Shown here: in pieces, positions 33,471-40,808 of the stretch
How the letters are laid out: each line of letters opens with the position of its first letter
Position numbering within the stretch: position 1 is the first letter of the stretch
Assembly (NCBI GenBank): GCA_028714535.1
Contig: JAQTME010000002.1
Span: 34,891-98,890 of the forward strand
Direction: 5' to 3'
DNA length: 64,000 nucleotides
Source of the DNA: Candidatus Iainarchaeum sp.
GTDB taxonomy: Archaea > Micrarchaeota > Micrarchaeia > Anstonellales > Bilamarchaeaceae
Position numbers and translations under genes: made by a program
Notes under the pieces: model-generated
Told to the model about the DNA's origin: nothing
The model's input: only the letters and a program-made list of their open reading frames with translations
The model's database searches: none

Positions 33471-33635
33471 TTGGAAATGGCCGAGCTGATAAAAAGATGC
33501 ATCCGGATACTCTACATATCCCGCAAGCCCACGCCCGAGGAGTTCGAAAAGGTGGCCAAGGTCACGTCGCTCGGCATGGCCATATTCGGAATCATAGGCT
33601 TCATAATCTCGTTCCTATTCGGACTGGTAAGGTAA
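33471..33635 (+). CDS. secE: preprotein translocase subunit SecE/Sec61-gamma
   Basis: 54 aa, too short for the ORF track. TTG 33471 follows GGTGATACCC; the in-frame ATG at 33477 is an alternative. The protein has an amphipathic start (AELIKRCIRILYISRKPTPEEFEKVAKVTSLG) and one membrane helix (MAIFGIIGFIISFLFGLV). RKPTPEEF is the conserved SecE loop motif. It joins SecY (60.5 kb) in the translocon. The stop is 4 bases before the spt5 start. Confidence 0.93.
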   Translation: MEMAELIKRCIRILYISRKPTPEEFEKVAKVTSLGMAIFGIIGFIISFLFGLVR

Positions 33636-33639
33636 TGGC

Positions 33640-34101
33640 ATGATCTACACTATCCGCGTCACATCGGGGCAGGAAAAGATACTCTCGGAGATACTGATGA
33701 AGAAGTCAAGGGCCGAGAAGCTGAACGTCTACTCCATAGTCCACGTCGAGAACGTCAAGGGCTACCTTTTCGTCGAGGCGTCGGACGAGAACACGCTCGT
33801 CAAGCTCATCCAGAAGGTCAAGCACGTGAAGGGCTTCCTCAAGAGGCCGATCACGCTCGCGGAGATAGAGAACCTGGTGAAGGCCACGAAGCAGCCCGCG
33901 CTCGCCATAGAGCAGGGTGACACCATAGAGATGACCTCCGGCCCGTTCAAAGGGGAGCGCGCCAAGGTCCTCAAGATAGACGAGGCCAAGGACGAGATAA
34001 CGGTCGAGCTCATAGAGGTCGCGGTGCCCATCCCGGTCACCGTGAAGTCGAAGATGGTGAAACTCTTCCAGAAGTCCGGCCAGGGCGAAGATGACTCATA
34101 G
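33640..34101 (+). CDS. spt5: transcription elongation factor Spt5 (NusG)
   Basis: 153 aa: an NGN domain (1-90; MIYTIRVTSGQEK, KGYLFVEASDENTLVKLI, VKHVKGFL) followed by a KOW domain (GDTIEMTSGPFKGERAKVLKIDEAKDEITVEL). It clamps RNA polymerase with Spt4 and links transcription to translation. Last gene of the ftsZ-secE-spt5 operon. Converges with the MscS gene, 4 bases between stops. Confidence 0.96.
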   Translation: MIYTIRVTSGQEKILSEILMKKSRAEKLNVYSIVHVENVKGYLFVEASDENTLVKLIQKVKHVKGFLKRPITLAEIENLVKATKQPALAIEQGDTIEMTSGPFKGERAKVLKIDEAKDEITVELIEVAVPIPVTVKSKMVKLFQKSGQGEDDS

Positions 34102-34105
34102 CCCC

Positions 34106-35200
34106 TTATTTCTTCCCTTCTTTCTGGTATATTACCCTCACCGGGAATGGTATGCCGATGCCTTCCTTCTTGAACGAGTAGAACAGCTCGCGGTTCACGT
34201 CCTTCAGCACGTTGAACCTGTTGACGTAGGCGCCCTTCACGAGGTAGCCGAACTTGAAGTTGAGCGCATAGTCGCCGAAGGAGTCGAACCGCACCCATAT
34301 GGTCTGCTCGTCAACCATCTGCGTCTTCTTCGCGGAGCGGCGCAGCGCTTCGGTGATGACCTTCTCCACGTCGTCTATGTCCTCCTTGTAGTCCACGCCC
34401 ACCTGGTAGAGGACGCCGCTCAGGTCGCTGGGCGTGGAATAGTTCTCCACCACCGCGCTGGCGAGCTTCGAGTTCGGCACTATGACCTCGTTCTGCGCCA
34501 GGGTCACCATCCTGGTGGTCCTCCACCCTATCTTCTTGATGGTGCCTTCCATGCCATTGTCGAGCTTCACGTAATTCTCTTCCCTGAACGGCTTGTCCAC
34601 GAGTATGTGGACTCCTGCGAAGAAGTTGCCGAGCGTGTCCTGCAGGGCCAGGGCGACCGCAAGGCCGCCGATGCCCAGGCCTGTTATTATGGCCGCGGTC
34701 TCGAAGCCCATGCGGTTTAGTATGAAGACGGCGAATACCGCCAGTATGGTTATCCTGACTATGTTACGTACGAACGGGAAGACCTCCTCGTCCCTGCTTT
34801 TCCTGCCCGCCCTGGCCCTTATCTCAATCCCGTACCAGAGCAGCACGGCGTCAGCCAGCGAGCTCAGCAGGAAGCCGAGGATAATTAGCAGCAGCGTGAC
34901 GTAGACGTCGAAATCGTTGTAGCTGCCTAGGATGAGGGCCCCCGGGTATACGGCCTCCACGGCGAGCCAGAGCGCGGTCAGGATGGATATCGGGGGGAGG
35001 TAGCCGGCCATGACCTTGAGGATACGGTCGTCAATGGTGGTCTTCGTCCTGCCAGCCACCTCGCCGGCTATGCGCAGCACTATGGCGAGCAGCAGGTTGA
35101 ACGCAGTGGAAAGGATGAAAAGCAGTATGAAGAACGCTGTAATGTCGCCTCCGGGCAGGGCACGGAGGCCTTCGGTATATGGCAGGGTTATGGAAAGCAT
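34106..35200 (-). CDS. MscS-family mechanosensitive ion channel
   Basis: 364 aa from ATG 35200; the ORF-track start 35296 would enter the tRNA-Gly gene and is rejected. Four membrane helices come before the pore helix ITGLGIGGLAVALALQDTLGNFFAGVHILVDKPF, the Gly/Ala-packed MscS signature. The beta domain (NGMEGTIKKIGWRTTRMVTLAQNEVIVPNSKL) and cytosolic vestibule domain follow. It opens on membrane tension to release solutes. Its TATA box (TTTAAA, 35223-35228) lies about 26 bases upstream and faces the tRNA gene on the other strand. Confidence 0.93.
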   Translation of the reverse strand: MLSITLPYTEGLRALPGGDITAFFILLFILSTAFNLLLAIVLRIAGEVAGRTKTTIDDRILKVMAGYLPPISILTALWLAVEAVYPGALILGSYNDFDVYVTLLLIILGFLLSSLADAVLLWYGIEIRARAGRKSRDEEVFPFVRNIVRITILAVFAVFILNRMGFETAAIITGLGIGGLAVALALQDTLGNFFAGVHILVDKPFREENYVKLDNGMEGTIKKIGWRTTRMVTLAQNEVIVPNSKLASAVVENYSTPSDLSGVLYQVGVDYKEDIDDVEKVITEALRRSAKKTQMVDEQTIWVRFDSFGDYALNFKFGYLVKGAYVNRFNVLKDVNRELFYSFKKEGIGIPFPVRVIYQKEGKK

Positions 35201-35221
35201 GGCTTGTATAGAAAGCCCAGA

Positions 35222-35233
35222 GTTTAAAAAAAC
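35222..35233. promoter_or_regulatory. shared TATA box of MscS and tRNA-Gly genes
   Basis: GTTTAAAAAAAC has a TTTAAA core at 35223-35228. On the minus strand it is about 26 bases from ATG 35200 (leaderless MscS). On the plus strand it is about 33 bases before the tRNA 5' end (35260), which leaves a short leader for RNase P. This is the second divergent pair in the window with a single palindromic TATA core. Confidence 0.55.
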
Positions 35234-35274
35234 TTCCACGGATTTTCCACTAGCGCGCAGCGATCGTAGTCTAG

Positions 35275-35356
35275 TGGCCTTTTTGACTACTGCCATTCCA
35301 AGGGCAAAAAGCCCGGGGAAAGGCCCTCAGGGCAACAGGTCAAACGGGCCGGACTG
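35275..35356 (+). other. D-loop intron of tRNA-Gly(CCC)
   Basis: The 5' site is GTCTAG^TGGCC and the 3' site is GGACTG^TGGTAGG. The outer helix GGCC/GGCC and 4-bp centre GTCT/GGAC leave bulges AGT and TGT, so cutting between bulge bases 2 and 3 restores GTCTAG-TGGTAGGAT exactly. Non-canonical position (about 15/16). Confidence 0.75.
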
Positions 35357-35377
35357 TGGTAGGATTCGAGCTTCCCA

Positions 35378-35424
35378 TCCGCCTTTTTACCAAAAAGGCG
35401 GCCCAAAAAGTGGGTGATGGAAAA
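35378..35424 (+). other. anticodon-loop intron of tRNA-Gly(CCC)
   Basis: 47 nt at canonical 37/38. It contains a strong hairpin CCGCCTTTTT-ACC-AAAAAGGCGG. The exon helix CGAGC/GCTCG, centre TTCC/GGAA and bulges CAT/AAA give the splice sites; the intron-side helix is weak, so the motif is relaxed. Confidence 0.7.
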
Positions 35425-35459
35425 AGCTCGCGACCCGGGTTCGAGCCCCGGCGATCGCA

Positions 35460-35476
35460 TTTGAACTTCGTTCAAA
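35460..35476. repeat. perfect hairpin after tRNA-Gly
   Basis: TTTGAAC-TTC-GTTCAAA, 7-bp stem, starting one base after the discriminator base. Could be a processing or termination signal of the tRNA transcript. Confidence 0.55.
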
Positions 35477-35482
35477 GGCTGA

Positions 35483-35505
35483 TTCGGGAAGCGCCACTTC
35501 CCGAA
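35483..35505. repeat. perfect 8-bp hairpin between tRNA-Gly and glyA
   Basis: TTCGGGAA-GCGCCAC-TTCCCGAA. Second of three consecutive hairpins filling the tRNA-glyA gap. Confidence 0.55.
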
Positions 35506-35524
35506 CATCGCATTTTTTTCGCTA

Positions 35525-35547
35525 AAAATTTCGCTTCGCGAAATTTT
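35525..35547. terminator. 10-bp hairpin near glyA 3' end
   Basis: AAAATTTCGC-TTC-GCGAAATTTT lies 15 bases beyond the glyA stop. On the minus strand it is followed by AAAAAAATGCG rather than T, on the plus strand by GCGAAACC. A preceding T-run (35512-35519) on the plus strand may terminate the tRNA transcript; the hairpin may protect the glyA mRNA end. Confidence 0.45.
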
Positions 35548-35561
35548 GCGAAACCTTCTCC

Positions 35562-36797
35562 TTACTTATATATAGGGAAGCGCGAGCAGAGCTCCTCGGT
35601 CTCCTTCCTCACGCGCAGCTTCAGCTCGCTGTCGTTCGGGTTCTCTATGACCTTCACGATGAGCTGGCCTATGTGCTTCATCTCGCCCTCCTTCATGCCG
35701 CGTGTTGTGAGCGCAGGCGTACCGAGCCTGAGCCCGCTGGTCACGAAGGGCGGCCTCGGGTCGTAGGGTATCGCGTTCCTGTTGCTGATTATGCCGGCCT
35801 CCTCGAGGGCGAGCTGCGCCTCCTTGCCGGTTATGCCCTTGGGCGTGAGGTCCACGAGTATCAGGTGCGTCTCGGTCTTCCCTGCGACGAGCCGCAGCCC
35901 GTGGGCGGCGAGCTCATCCGCGAGCACCTTCGCGTTCTTCACTATCTGGGCGGCATAGGCCTTGAATTCCGGCTGGAGCGCCTCATGGAAGCACACCGCC
36001 TTCGCGGCGATGCAGTGCTCGAGCGGGCCTCCCTGCATGCCCGGGAAGACCGCCTTGTCTATCTTCTGGGCGTTCGCCTCCGGGCACATTATCATCGCGC
36101 CGCGCGGCCCGCGCAGCGTCTTGTGCGTGGTGGTCGTGATTATGTCGGCGTATTTCGCCGGGGACGGGTATGCCCCGCCGGCCACAAGCCCTGCGAAGTG
36201 GCTTATGTCCGCCATCATTATGGCGCCCACCTCGTCGCATATCTCCCTGAACGCCTTGAAGTCGATTATGAGGGGGTAGGCGGTGTAGCCGCATATTATG
36301 AGCTTGGGCTTCTCCTCCAATGCGCGCTTCCGTATCTGGTTGTAGTCGAGGGCCTCTGTCTTCCTGTCCACCGTATATGCGCACGGCCTGAACCATTTGC
36401 CTGAGAAATTGACCGGCGAGCCGTGCGTGAGGTGGCCCCCGTTGGCCAGGTCAAGCCCCATGAACTTGTCGCCTATCTCAAGGAACGCGTAGAACGCGGC
36501 TATGTTGGCGGACGCGCCAGCGTGCGGCTGCACGTTCGCATGCCCGGCGCCGAAGAGCTTCTTGGCCCTTTCTATCGCCAGTATCTCAATCTCGTCCACG
36601 TACTGGTTGCCGGCGTAGTACCTCTTTTTCGGGTAGCCTTCGGCATACTTGTTGGTGAGGACGGAGCCCGTCGCCTCCATGACCGCCCTGCTGGCGTAGT
36701 TCTCGGACGCGATGAGCCTCAGCGTCTTCTGCTGGTATTCCAGCTCCTTCTGCAAAAGTTCGTACACTGCCCCGTCAGTCTGTTTTAGATACGACAT
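35562..36797 (-). CDS. glyA: serine hydroxymethyltransferase
   Basis: 411 aa from ATG 36797 (MSYLKQTDG), preceded by GGGAGG; the longer ORF-track start at 36878 is close to a tRNA gene and is rejected. PLP enzyme converting serine plus a folate-type C1 carrier into glycine and methylene carrier. Motifs: [61 protein letters not shown] and the PLP lysine in [14 protein letters not shown] (about 230). C-terminal [18 protein letters not shown] is the usual folate-side loop. It faces the tRNA-Gly gene. Confidence 0.97.
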   Translation of the reverse strand: MSYLKQTDGAVYELLQKELEYQQKTLRLIASENYASRAVMEATGSVLTNKYAEGYPKKRYYAGNQYVDEIEILAIERAKKLFGAGHANVQPHAGASANIAAFYAFLEIGDKFMGLDLANGGHLTHGSPVNFSGKWFRPCAYTVDRKTEALDYNQIRKRALEEKPKLIICGYTAYPLIIDFKAFREICDEVGAIMMADISHFAGLVAGGAYPSPAKYADIITTTTHKTLRGPRGAMIMCPEANAQKIDKAVFPGMQGGPLEHCIAAKAVCFHEALQPEFKAYAAQIVKNAKVLADELAAHGLRLVAGKTETHLILVDLTPKGITGKEAQLALEEAGIISNRNAIPYDPRPPFVTSGLRLGTPALTTRGMKEGEMKHIGQLIVKVIENPNDSELKLRVRKETEELCSRFPIYK

Positions 36798-36854
36798 GGA
36801 AACGGCCTCCCAGTTCCTAGATTGCGGATAACTATTAAAAAGAGAGGTGCCACC

Positions 36855-36864
36855 TAGATATAAC
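36855..36864 (+). promoter_or_regulatory. TATA-like box of the second tRNA gene
   Basis: TAGATATAAC is centred about 29 bases before the tRNA 5' end at 36889. Confidence 0.45.
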
Positions 36865-36888
36865 TCCTTGTGAAACACCTGTTTTCAT

Positions 36889-37029
36889 GCCGACGTCGCA
36901 TAACCCGGTAGTGCGCACATCCTACCTGATGAGAATCAGGTATGAGCGTATGCCTGGAAGTCCGTCCTCTGGACGGCACCGGTGAGCGTGTTCCCCTGTG
37001 GATTGGGAGTTCAAATCTCCCCGTCGGCG
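36889..37029 (+). tRNA. intron-containing tRNA, isotype not resolved
   Basis: Acceptor GCCGACG (36889-36895) pairs perfectly with CGTCGGC (37022-37028), and the discriminator would be G37029. The D arm is TC-GCAT-AACCCGGTA-GTGC, with A14, GG and A21 in place. The T arm is GGGAG-TTCAAAT-CTCCC. Four anticodon-stem pairs (CACA after G26, TGTG before GATT) fit, but about 58 extra bases lie between them. These contain two hairpins: TACCTGAT-GAGA-ATCAGGTA and CCGTCC-TCT-GGACGG. I could not place splice sites that give a proper loop with U33, so the anticodon is uncertain. G73 fits Asn, Ser, Asp or Lys. Confidence 0.6.
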
Positions 37030-37032
37030 TTA

Positions 37033-37079
37033 GACGGGGGCGGTGGCATCAGCCACCCAACCCCCGTCGGCGAATTTTA
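37033..37079 (+). repeat. hairpin unit A with tRNA 3'-end copy
   Basis: GACGGGGG-C-GGTGGC-ATCA-GCCACC-CAA-CCCCCGTC forms a long stem, and the unit ends CCCCGTCGGCGAATTTT. The CCCCGTCGGCG tail is identical to the 3' end of the adjacent tRNA gene. Homologous to unit B directly downstream. Confidence 0.7.
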
Positions 37080-37083
37080 ATGA

Positions 37084-37136
37084 GCCGAAGGGGGCAGTGG
37101 CCGGCGTTCCGGCCGCTCAACCCCGTCGGCGATTTT
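37084..37136 (+). repeat. hairpin unit B with tRNA 3'-end copy
   Basis: GCCGAAGGGG...AGTGGCCGG-CGTT-CCGGCCGCT-CAA-CCCCGTCGGC, followed by GATTTT. Same layout as unit A: GGGGGC(G/A)GTGGC, GC-rich inner hairpin, CAACCCC(C)GTCGGCGA and T4. The inner hairpins differ in a compensatory way, so it is the structure that is shared rather than the raw sequence. Confidence 0.7.
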
Positions 37137-37202
37137 CCCTCCCCAGCGCCAGCCAAAACGAATATAAACATTCGAGTATTCCTACTGTCCAAGGTGATAT
37201 GC

Positions 37203-37808
37203 TTGAGGTCTTTCATGCTATTAGGGATTTTCGCGATGCTTCTCTTCGCTGGCTGTACCATGCCGGCTGTGCCGCTGATAACCAACAACCAGACGCAGCA
37301 GACCTGCCACATGGTCACGGAGCAGAAGCCTGTGACCACCGAGCAGTGCGGCGAAGTATCCACCACCGAGCAGGTGTGCGGGATACGGAAGCTGCCATAT
37401 GATGCAACCGTCCTGCCGAGGATAGACCTCTGCATACTGGACGGCATGTGCGTTGGCAAGCCGCTGTCAGACTGCCCGGCCTGCAGCAATGCGATGACCC
37501 GCTGCACCCTCATCATAGAGAACGAGGACCCGCAGAAGTCAGGGACCTGGACCGTGGGGGCCAATTACACGCTGCGCAACTCCGGCTTCAACAAGGACCC
37601 GATAACCGCGACCATAAAACCGAACGAGACGTTCGCATTCGACTTCCAGCAGATGTACGTGCCAGGCGACCCGGTCACCTCCGCCATATGCAACATATAC
37701 ATACTATCCGAGGCGACGGTGGACGACTGCCACGATGAGACGAGGACGAAGAGCGAGTGCAGGAACGTGACAACCATGTCCACGGTCCAGCGTCAGGTCT
37801 GCAATTAG
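37203..37808 (+). CDS. Cys-rich lipoprotein, 201 aa
   Basis: TTG 37203 lies 4 bases after GGTGAT; ATG 37215 is an alternative. Lipobox LFAGC follows a short hydrophobic helix. The mature part has many cysteines (TCHMV, EQCGEV, QVCGI, DLCIL, MCVG, DCPACS, TRCTL, AICNI, DDCHD, SECRN, QVCN), which probably form disulfides on the cell surface. A beta-rich stretch KSGTWTVGANYTLRNSGF...PNETFAFDFQQMYVPG looks like an Ig-like or CARDB-type fold. A TATA-like AATATAAA (37162-37169) lies upstream. Function unknown. Confidence 0.65.
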   Translation: MRSFMLLGIFAMLLFAGCTMPAVPLITNNQTQQTCHMVTEQKPVTTEQCGEVSTTEQVCGIRKLPYDATVLPRIDLCILDGMCVGKPLSDCPACSNAMTRCTLIIENEDPQKSGTWTVGANYTLRNSGFNKDPITATIKPNETFAFDFQQMYVPGDPVTSAICNIYILSEATVDDCHDETRTKSECRNVTTMSTVQRQVCN

Positions 37809-37856
37809 TTCTCTTTATTTTTCTCCTTTTTCTTCCCTTCTCTCTGCCCTGCGACC
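37809..37856 (+). terminator. T-rich terminator after lipoprotein
   Basis: TTCTCTTTATTTTTCTCCTTTTTCTTCCCTTCTC directly follows the stop: repeated T-runs without a hairpin, typical of archaeal termination. Confidence 0.6.
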
Positions 37857-37898
37857 AGTTTTTATAGCCATGCACAGATAACCACTACAGGTGGATGT

Positions 37899-38762
37899 AT
37901 GGCAGAAGCGCAAATCAAAAAAACGGACTTCCAGGCGTTATTTACCCAGGCCAACTGGTACGGCACGCTGAAAGAAGGAGTCAAAAATACCGGATTCAAG
38001 GACCAGTTCGTGGCCTTTATCCGGACCGACCCATTCCTCCAGTCGATGAAAGCCGCAGTCAAGACCCCCTCCGGAAGGGCTAACCTGGCCAAGGCGTTCA
38101 AGGACGATGAGCTCAGGGGCATCCTCCTGAAGGAATACCAGTACTACCCTGTCAGGTGGGCGGTGGGCGACCTGTACAATTCCGGCGATGGCCGGAAGGT
38201 CTACTTCGATATGTTCGCGTCCTGGGAGAACCTGGGGTCTATCCCGAAGGCCCTCCTGGACATAGTCAATGCGATGACTGGCACGAAGCTGCCTAGGGAC
38301 CAGGCACTCATCGACTGGAAGCACTACAACAAGGTTGAAAAAGAGCTGCATGCTGCAAAAGCAGACATCGACTGGTTCAAGACGGGCTTGGGTTCGGATG
38401 CGGAGACCAAAAAACTCCTGGACGGGATAAAAACCGGCCCTGGCAAGACCCGTCTGGTCGCGCTTTTAAGGACGCAGGAAATCCGGCCTGCGCTTGACGA
38501 TGTCCTAACGACGAAAGCTGGCAGGGCCGGGCTTGCACAGCTGCTTAACTCCGGTGCCGGCCGCGGCGTCCTTGGCGAAGCGATGGATAGCGCCGAAGGC
38601 ATAAACGTCGTGGGCTACATCTGGAACATGCCTGACGGCAAGACCATGATGTCTGAGAAAGGGAATGGCATAGGCCTCCTGACCACCGCAGTCATCTTAC
38701 GCCACCAGCTGACGTACAACGAGAACCAGGACAAGCTGAAGGGCACGCCTGCGCGCCAGTGA
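37899..38762 (+). CDS. orphan helical protein, 287 aa
   Basis: ATG 37899 follows GGTGG; a TATA-like TTTTTATAGCC (37858-37868) lies upstream. Soluble, helix-rich, no cysteine. Recurrent segments (KAAVKTPSGRANLAKAFKDDELRGILLKEY and DDVLTTKAGRAGLAQLLNSGAGRGVLGEAMDS) share a (A/G)xGRAxLAxxxxxxxxRGxL pattern, pointing to an internally repeated helical array. It abuts the stop of the next, convergent gene with no gap. No known domain. Confidence 0.6.
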   Translation: MAEAQIKKTDFQALFTQANWYGTLKEGVKNTGFKDQFVAFIRTDPFLQSMKAAVKTPSGRANLAKAFKDDELRGILLKEYQYYPVRWAVGDLYNSGDGRKVYFDMFASWENLGSIPKALLDIVNAMTGTKLPRDQALIDWKHYNKVEKELHAAKADIDWFKTGLGSDAETKKLLDGIKTGPGKTRLVALLRTQEIRPALDDVLTTKAGRAGLAQLLNSGAGRGVLGEAMDSAEGINVVGYIWNMPDGKTMMSEKGNGIGLLTTAVILRHQLTYNENQDKLKGTPARQ

Positions 38763-40094
38763 TCATTTCAGCCGGCGTTCGGCCTGAAGCTCGGTGAGGA
38801 GCCTGCCAAATGCCGCACTGAATGCATCCAGGCTCTCCTTCTGGACGCCTTTACGTTCCCTGATATCCTCCCCGATACGATCCTCGCACCTCTCTACTTC
38901 TACGAATGAAGGCAATTTCCTGAGCGCTTTACTGCCTGAGGCCATGACTTTGTCCATGTGAGTCAGGTCACGGAGGAGCCGCCCGTCTCTCATGTACCAT
39001 CCTTTCCTGCTGAATACTGAAACCAAATCCAGGCGTAAACCCCAGAAGCCTTTTATCTCACCAACATCGGTTGCTGTCTTGAGTTCCGCTTCAAGCGCCG
39101 CGTGCGCCGAAACGACCTTCGCTGCCAGTTCTGCCTTTTCAGGCGCAAGCACCGGCGTGAACGGATTCCACTTCCAACAGGAGCGCGATATGGCCGCGAG
39201 CTGGAACTTCAGCGCGGTGAACTTTTCGTCGCCGACTATCTTCCGTATGGCCTGAAGGGCCGCCTCTTCCCTCCCCCGGCCGTCCTCGATTATGCGGTCG
39301 GCGATCTTCCTGATGCCGACAAGCCAGGAAATCTTCCCCAGGAATGCGTCCAATACCCGTCCGACTGTAAGCACGACTGCGAGCTGAGGGCCTGTCCTCC
39401 AGAGGGAGCCCATGAATCCCTGTATGCTGCTGAAAATCTGCTGCGGGGTGCCTATGGTCCACGGCTTCAGGACATAGCCGATTATCTTCTGGTACGCCTC
39501 GATGCTTGAATACCTGGCAAAGAACGGCCTCACCTGGCCGTAGGCCCTGGCGCAGCCGTCCGCGGCTATGCCATACTTCTTCTGGGTCCAGTATTCTATG
39601 TAGCAGCGTGAGAAATCAGTGATGAGCTCTATGGCGAGCATGGTTCCGCCGAACGCCACGGTCTTCGGCGCCTTGTCTGCGAGCTGCGCGGCGAAGCTAG
39701 TGCTGTAGCCCCCTGTGTGCGAGACCAGCTGCTCAGGGGAGATGAAAAGCTTGTCAGAGCCGCCCCAGGCAAGCCAGCCCAGCGCGGTGTCCCTGATGTG
39801 CGGTATGTGTGACAGGGCCGGACAGACTATATACCACATGCCCTGGCCGACGATGAGCGACGTCAATACGTTCCTGGTCGCCCGCGGGAAGTTCGCCTTG
39901 GCTTCGGCGACGCGCAACTGCTTGCCAAGCTCGATGACGTCCTTCTGCTGTTCCGGCGGCAGGGTCTTCGCGAAGTGGTAGATGGCGCGCCCCTTCTCCG
40001 AGAAATGGAAATTCATCCAGCGGAATCCGCTCCTGACCGGTTTCGGGACTGCCCTTTCGACCATCGTCCGCTTATATCCGGTGTTTTGGCTCAT
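38763..40094 (-). CDS. orphan protein with hydrophobic central region, 443 aa
   Basis: ATG 40094 (GTG 40103 in frame); GAAGTGA is upstream. The middle carries several moderately hydrophobic stretches (NVLTSLIVGQGMWYIVCPALSHIP, AFGGTMLAIELITDF, RTGPQLAVVLTVGRVLDAFLGKISWLVGI) that could be membrane helices. The C-terminus (300-443) is helical and charged. No motif recognised. Located just before another orphan two-helix protein; the two may be co-transcribed (13 bases between them). Confidence 0.6.
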   Translation of the reverse strand: MSQNTGYKRTMVERAVPKPVRSGFRWMNFHFSEKGRAIYHFAKTLPPEQQKDVIELGKQLRVAEAKANFPRATRNVLTSLIVGQGMWYIVCPALSHIPHIRDTALGWLAWGGSDKLFISPEQLVSHTGGYSTSFAAQLADKAPKTVAFGGTMLAIELITDFSRCYIEYWTQKKYGIAADGCARAYGQVRPFFARYSSIEAYQKIIGYVLKPWTIGTPQQIFSSIQGFMGSLWRTGPQLAVVLTVGRVLDAFLGKISWLVGIRKIADRIIEDGRGREEAALQAIRKIVGDEKFTALKFQLAAISRSCWKWNPFTPVLAPEKAELAAKVVSAHAALEAELKTATDVGEIKGFWGLRLDLVSVFSRKGWYMRDGRLLRDLTHMDKVMASGSKALRKLPSFVEVERCEDRIGEDIRERKGVQKESLDAFSAAFGRLLTELQAERRLK

Positions 40095-40116
40095 CTGTTT
40101 CACTTCTCAGGAACCT

Positions 40117-40746
40117 TCATTCTATAGAGGGGTTGATGGCCTCTTCTATCGCTTCGAAAGAGTCCCGGGTATTTCCCAGATGATGTGTGCAATCTGCAAG
40201 CATTTTACTTACTGTTTTATGCGCACTGGTTGCCCTTTCTATAATCTTCTCTATGCCAATGCTGATGCCTGCCAGGCATGCGCAACCTACTATAACTGTT
40301 ATGCCCGTGCCTATGGCCATCCGCGTCGCCGAAAATGTGTTAAACCAGTTAAAAATCTTCTCCACATTTACAATAAAGGCGCCTATGGCCGCGATCGACG
40401 CGAGCGGCGCAGCCATCCTGATGCCATAACTGAGTATCTTGTCGTGCAGGCGTATCGGTTTTTCGTCTATCGTAGCAGTTGTGCTGGCGCTTTTAAGCTG
40501 CGTTCTCAGTTGTTTCTCTGTAGCTGCAATATCCGATGTGATCACTTTCTTTCCAGCAGCAATCTTCTCAATAACAGTCGCGCGGCTCTCGCTAAACGTA
40601 TCCTGCTCAAAGAACCTTAGCAACTCCAGGGTCTTCTTCTTGGCCGTTGGGAACTTGGCTTTACTATCTCTCATCGCCTGATGCATTGCGCTTAGCTCAC
40701 TCACAATCCAGTGCCTATTGATATAGCGTCTATTAGCAGTCGTCAT
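40117..40746 (-). CDS. orphan two-helix membrane protein, 209 aa
   Basis: ATG 40746 is likely (GTGATTAAT precedes; ATA-rich promoter TATATATA at 40757-40765). N-terminal 100 residues are helical and charged. Two close membrane helices follow: GIRMAAPLASIAAIGAFIV and MAIGTGITVIVGCACLAGISIG. The C-terminal half is again helical. Codon usage is AT-richer than in the neighbours (many AAA, ATA, TTA), a possible sign of later acquisition. No family recognised. Confidence 0.6.
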   Translation of the reverse strand: MTTANRRYINRHWIVSELSAMHQAMRDSKAKFPTAKKKTLELLRFFEQDTFSESRATVIEKIAAGKKVITSDIAATEKQLRTQLKSASTTATIDEKPIRLHDKILSYGIRMAAPLASIAAIGAFIVNVEKIFNWFNTFSATRMAIGTGITVIVGCACLAGISIGIEKIIERATSAHKTVSKMLADCTHHLGNTRDSFEAIEEAINPSIE

Positions 40747-40808
40747 ATTAATCACGTATATATACTAAATGAAACAATTTAAAAAGAGTGCTGCACGCCC
40801 TAAATCAG

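Larger units (their letters stand above)
35260..35459 (+). tRNA. tRNA-Gly(CCC) with two introns
   Basis: Exons 35260-35274, 35357-35377 and 35425-35459 join into a 71-nt tRNA. The acceptor stem is GCGATCG/CGATCGC (perfect). The D arm is GTCT/GGAT, the anticodon stem CGAGC/GCTCG, and the loop TTCCCAA with anticodon CCC at 35374-35376. The T arm is CCGGG-TTCGAGC-CCCGG, with discriminator A and no encoded CCA. Intron 1 (82 nt) lies in the D-loop and intron 2 (47 nt) at the canonical 37/38 site. A bulge-helix-bulge with 4-bp centre is drawable for each: GTCT/GGAC for intron 1 and TTCC/GGAA for intron 2. Confidence 0.88.

Noticed and set aside
34106-35296. ORF-track start of the MscS gene at 35296
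   Set aside because: It would overlap the tRNA-Gly gene and the TATA box; ATG 35200 fits leaderless spacing.
36889-37029. Reading the second tRNA as tRNA-Asn(GTT) using TGTTCC near the 3' side
   Set aside because: This gives T33 and GTT but the anticodon stem does not close with the 5' exon and position 37 would be C; I left the isotype open.
36942-37202. Long ORF 36942-37808 with an N-terminal part upstream of the lipoprotein
   Set aside because: The first part lies in the tRNA gene and the hairpin repeats; the lipobox and GGTGAT place the start at 37203.
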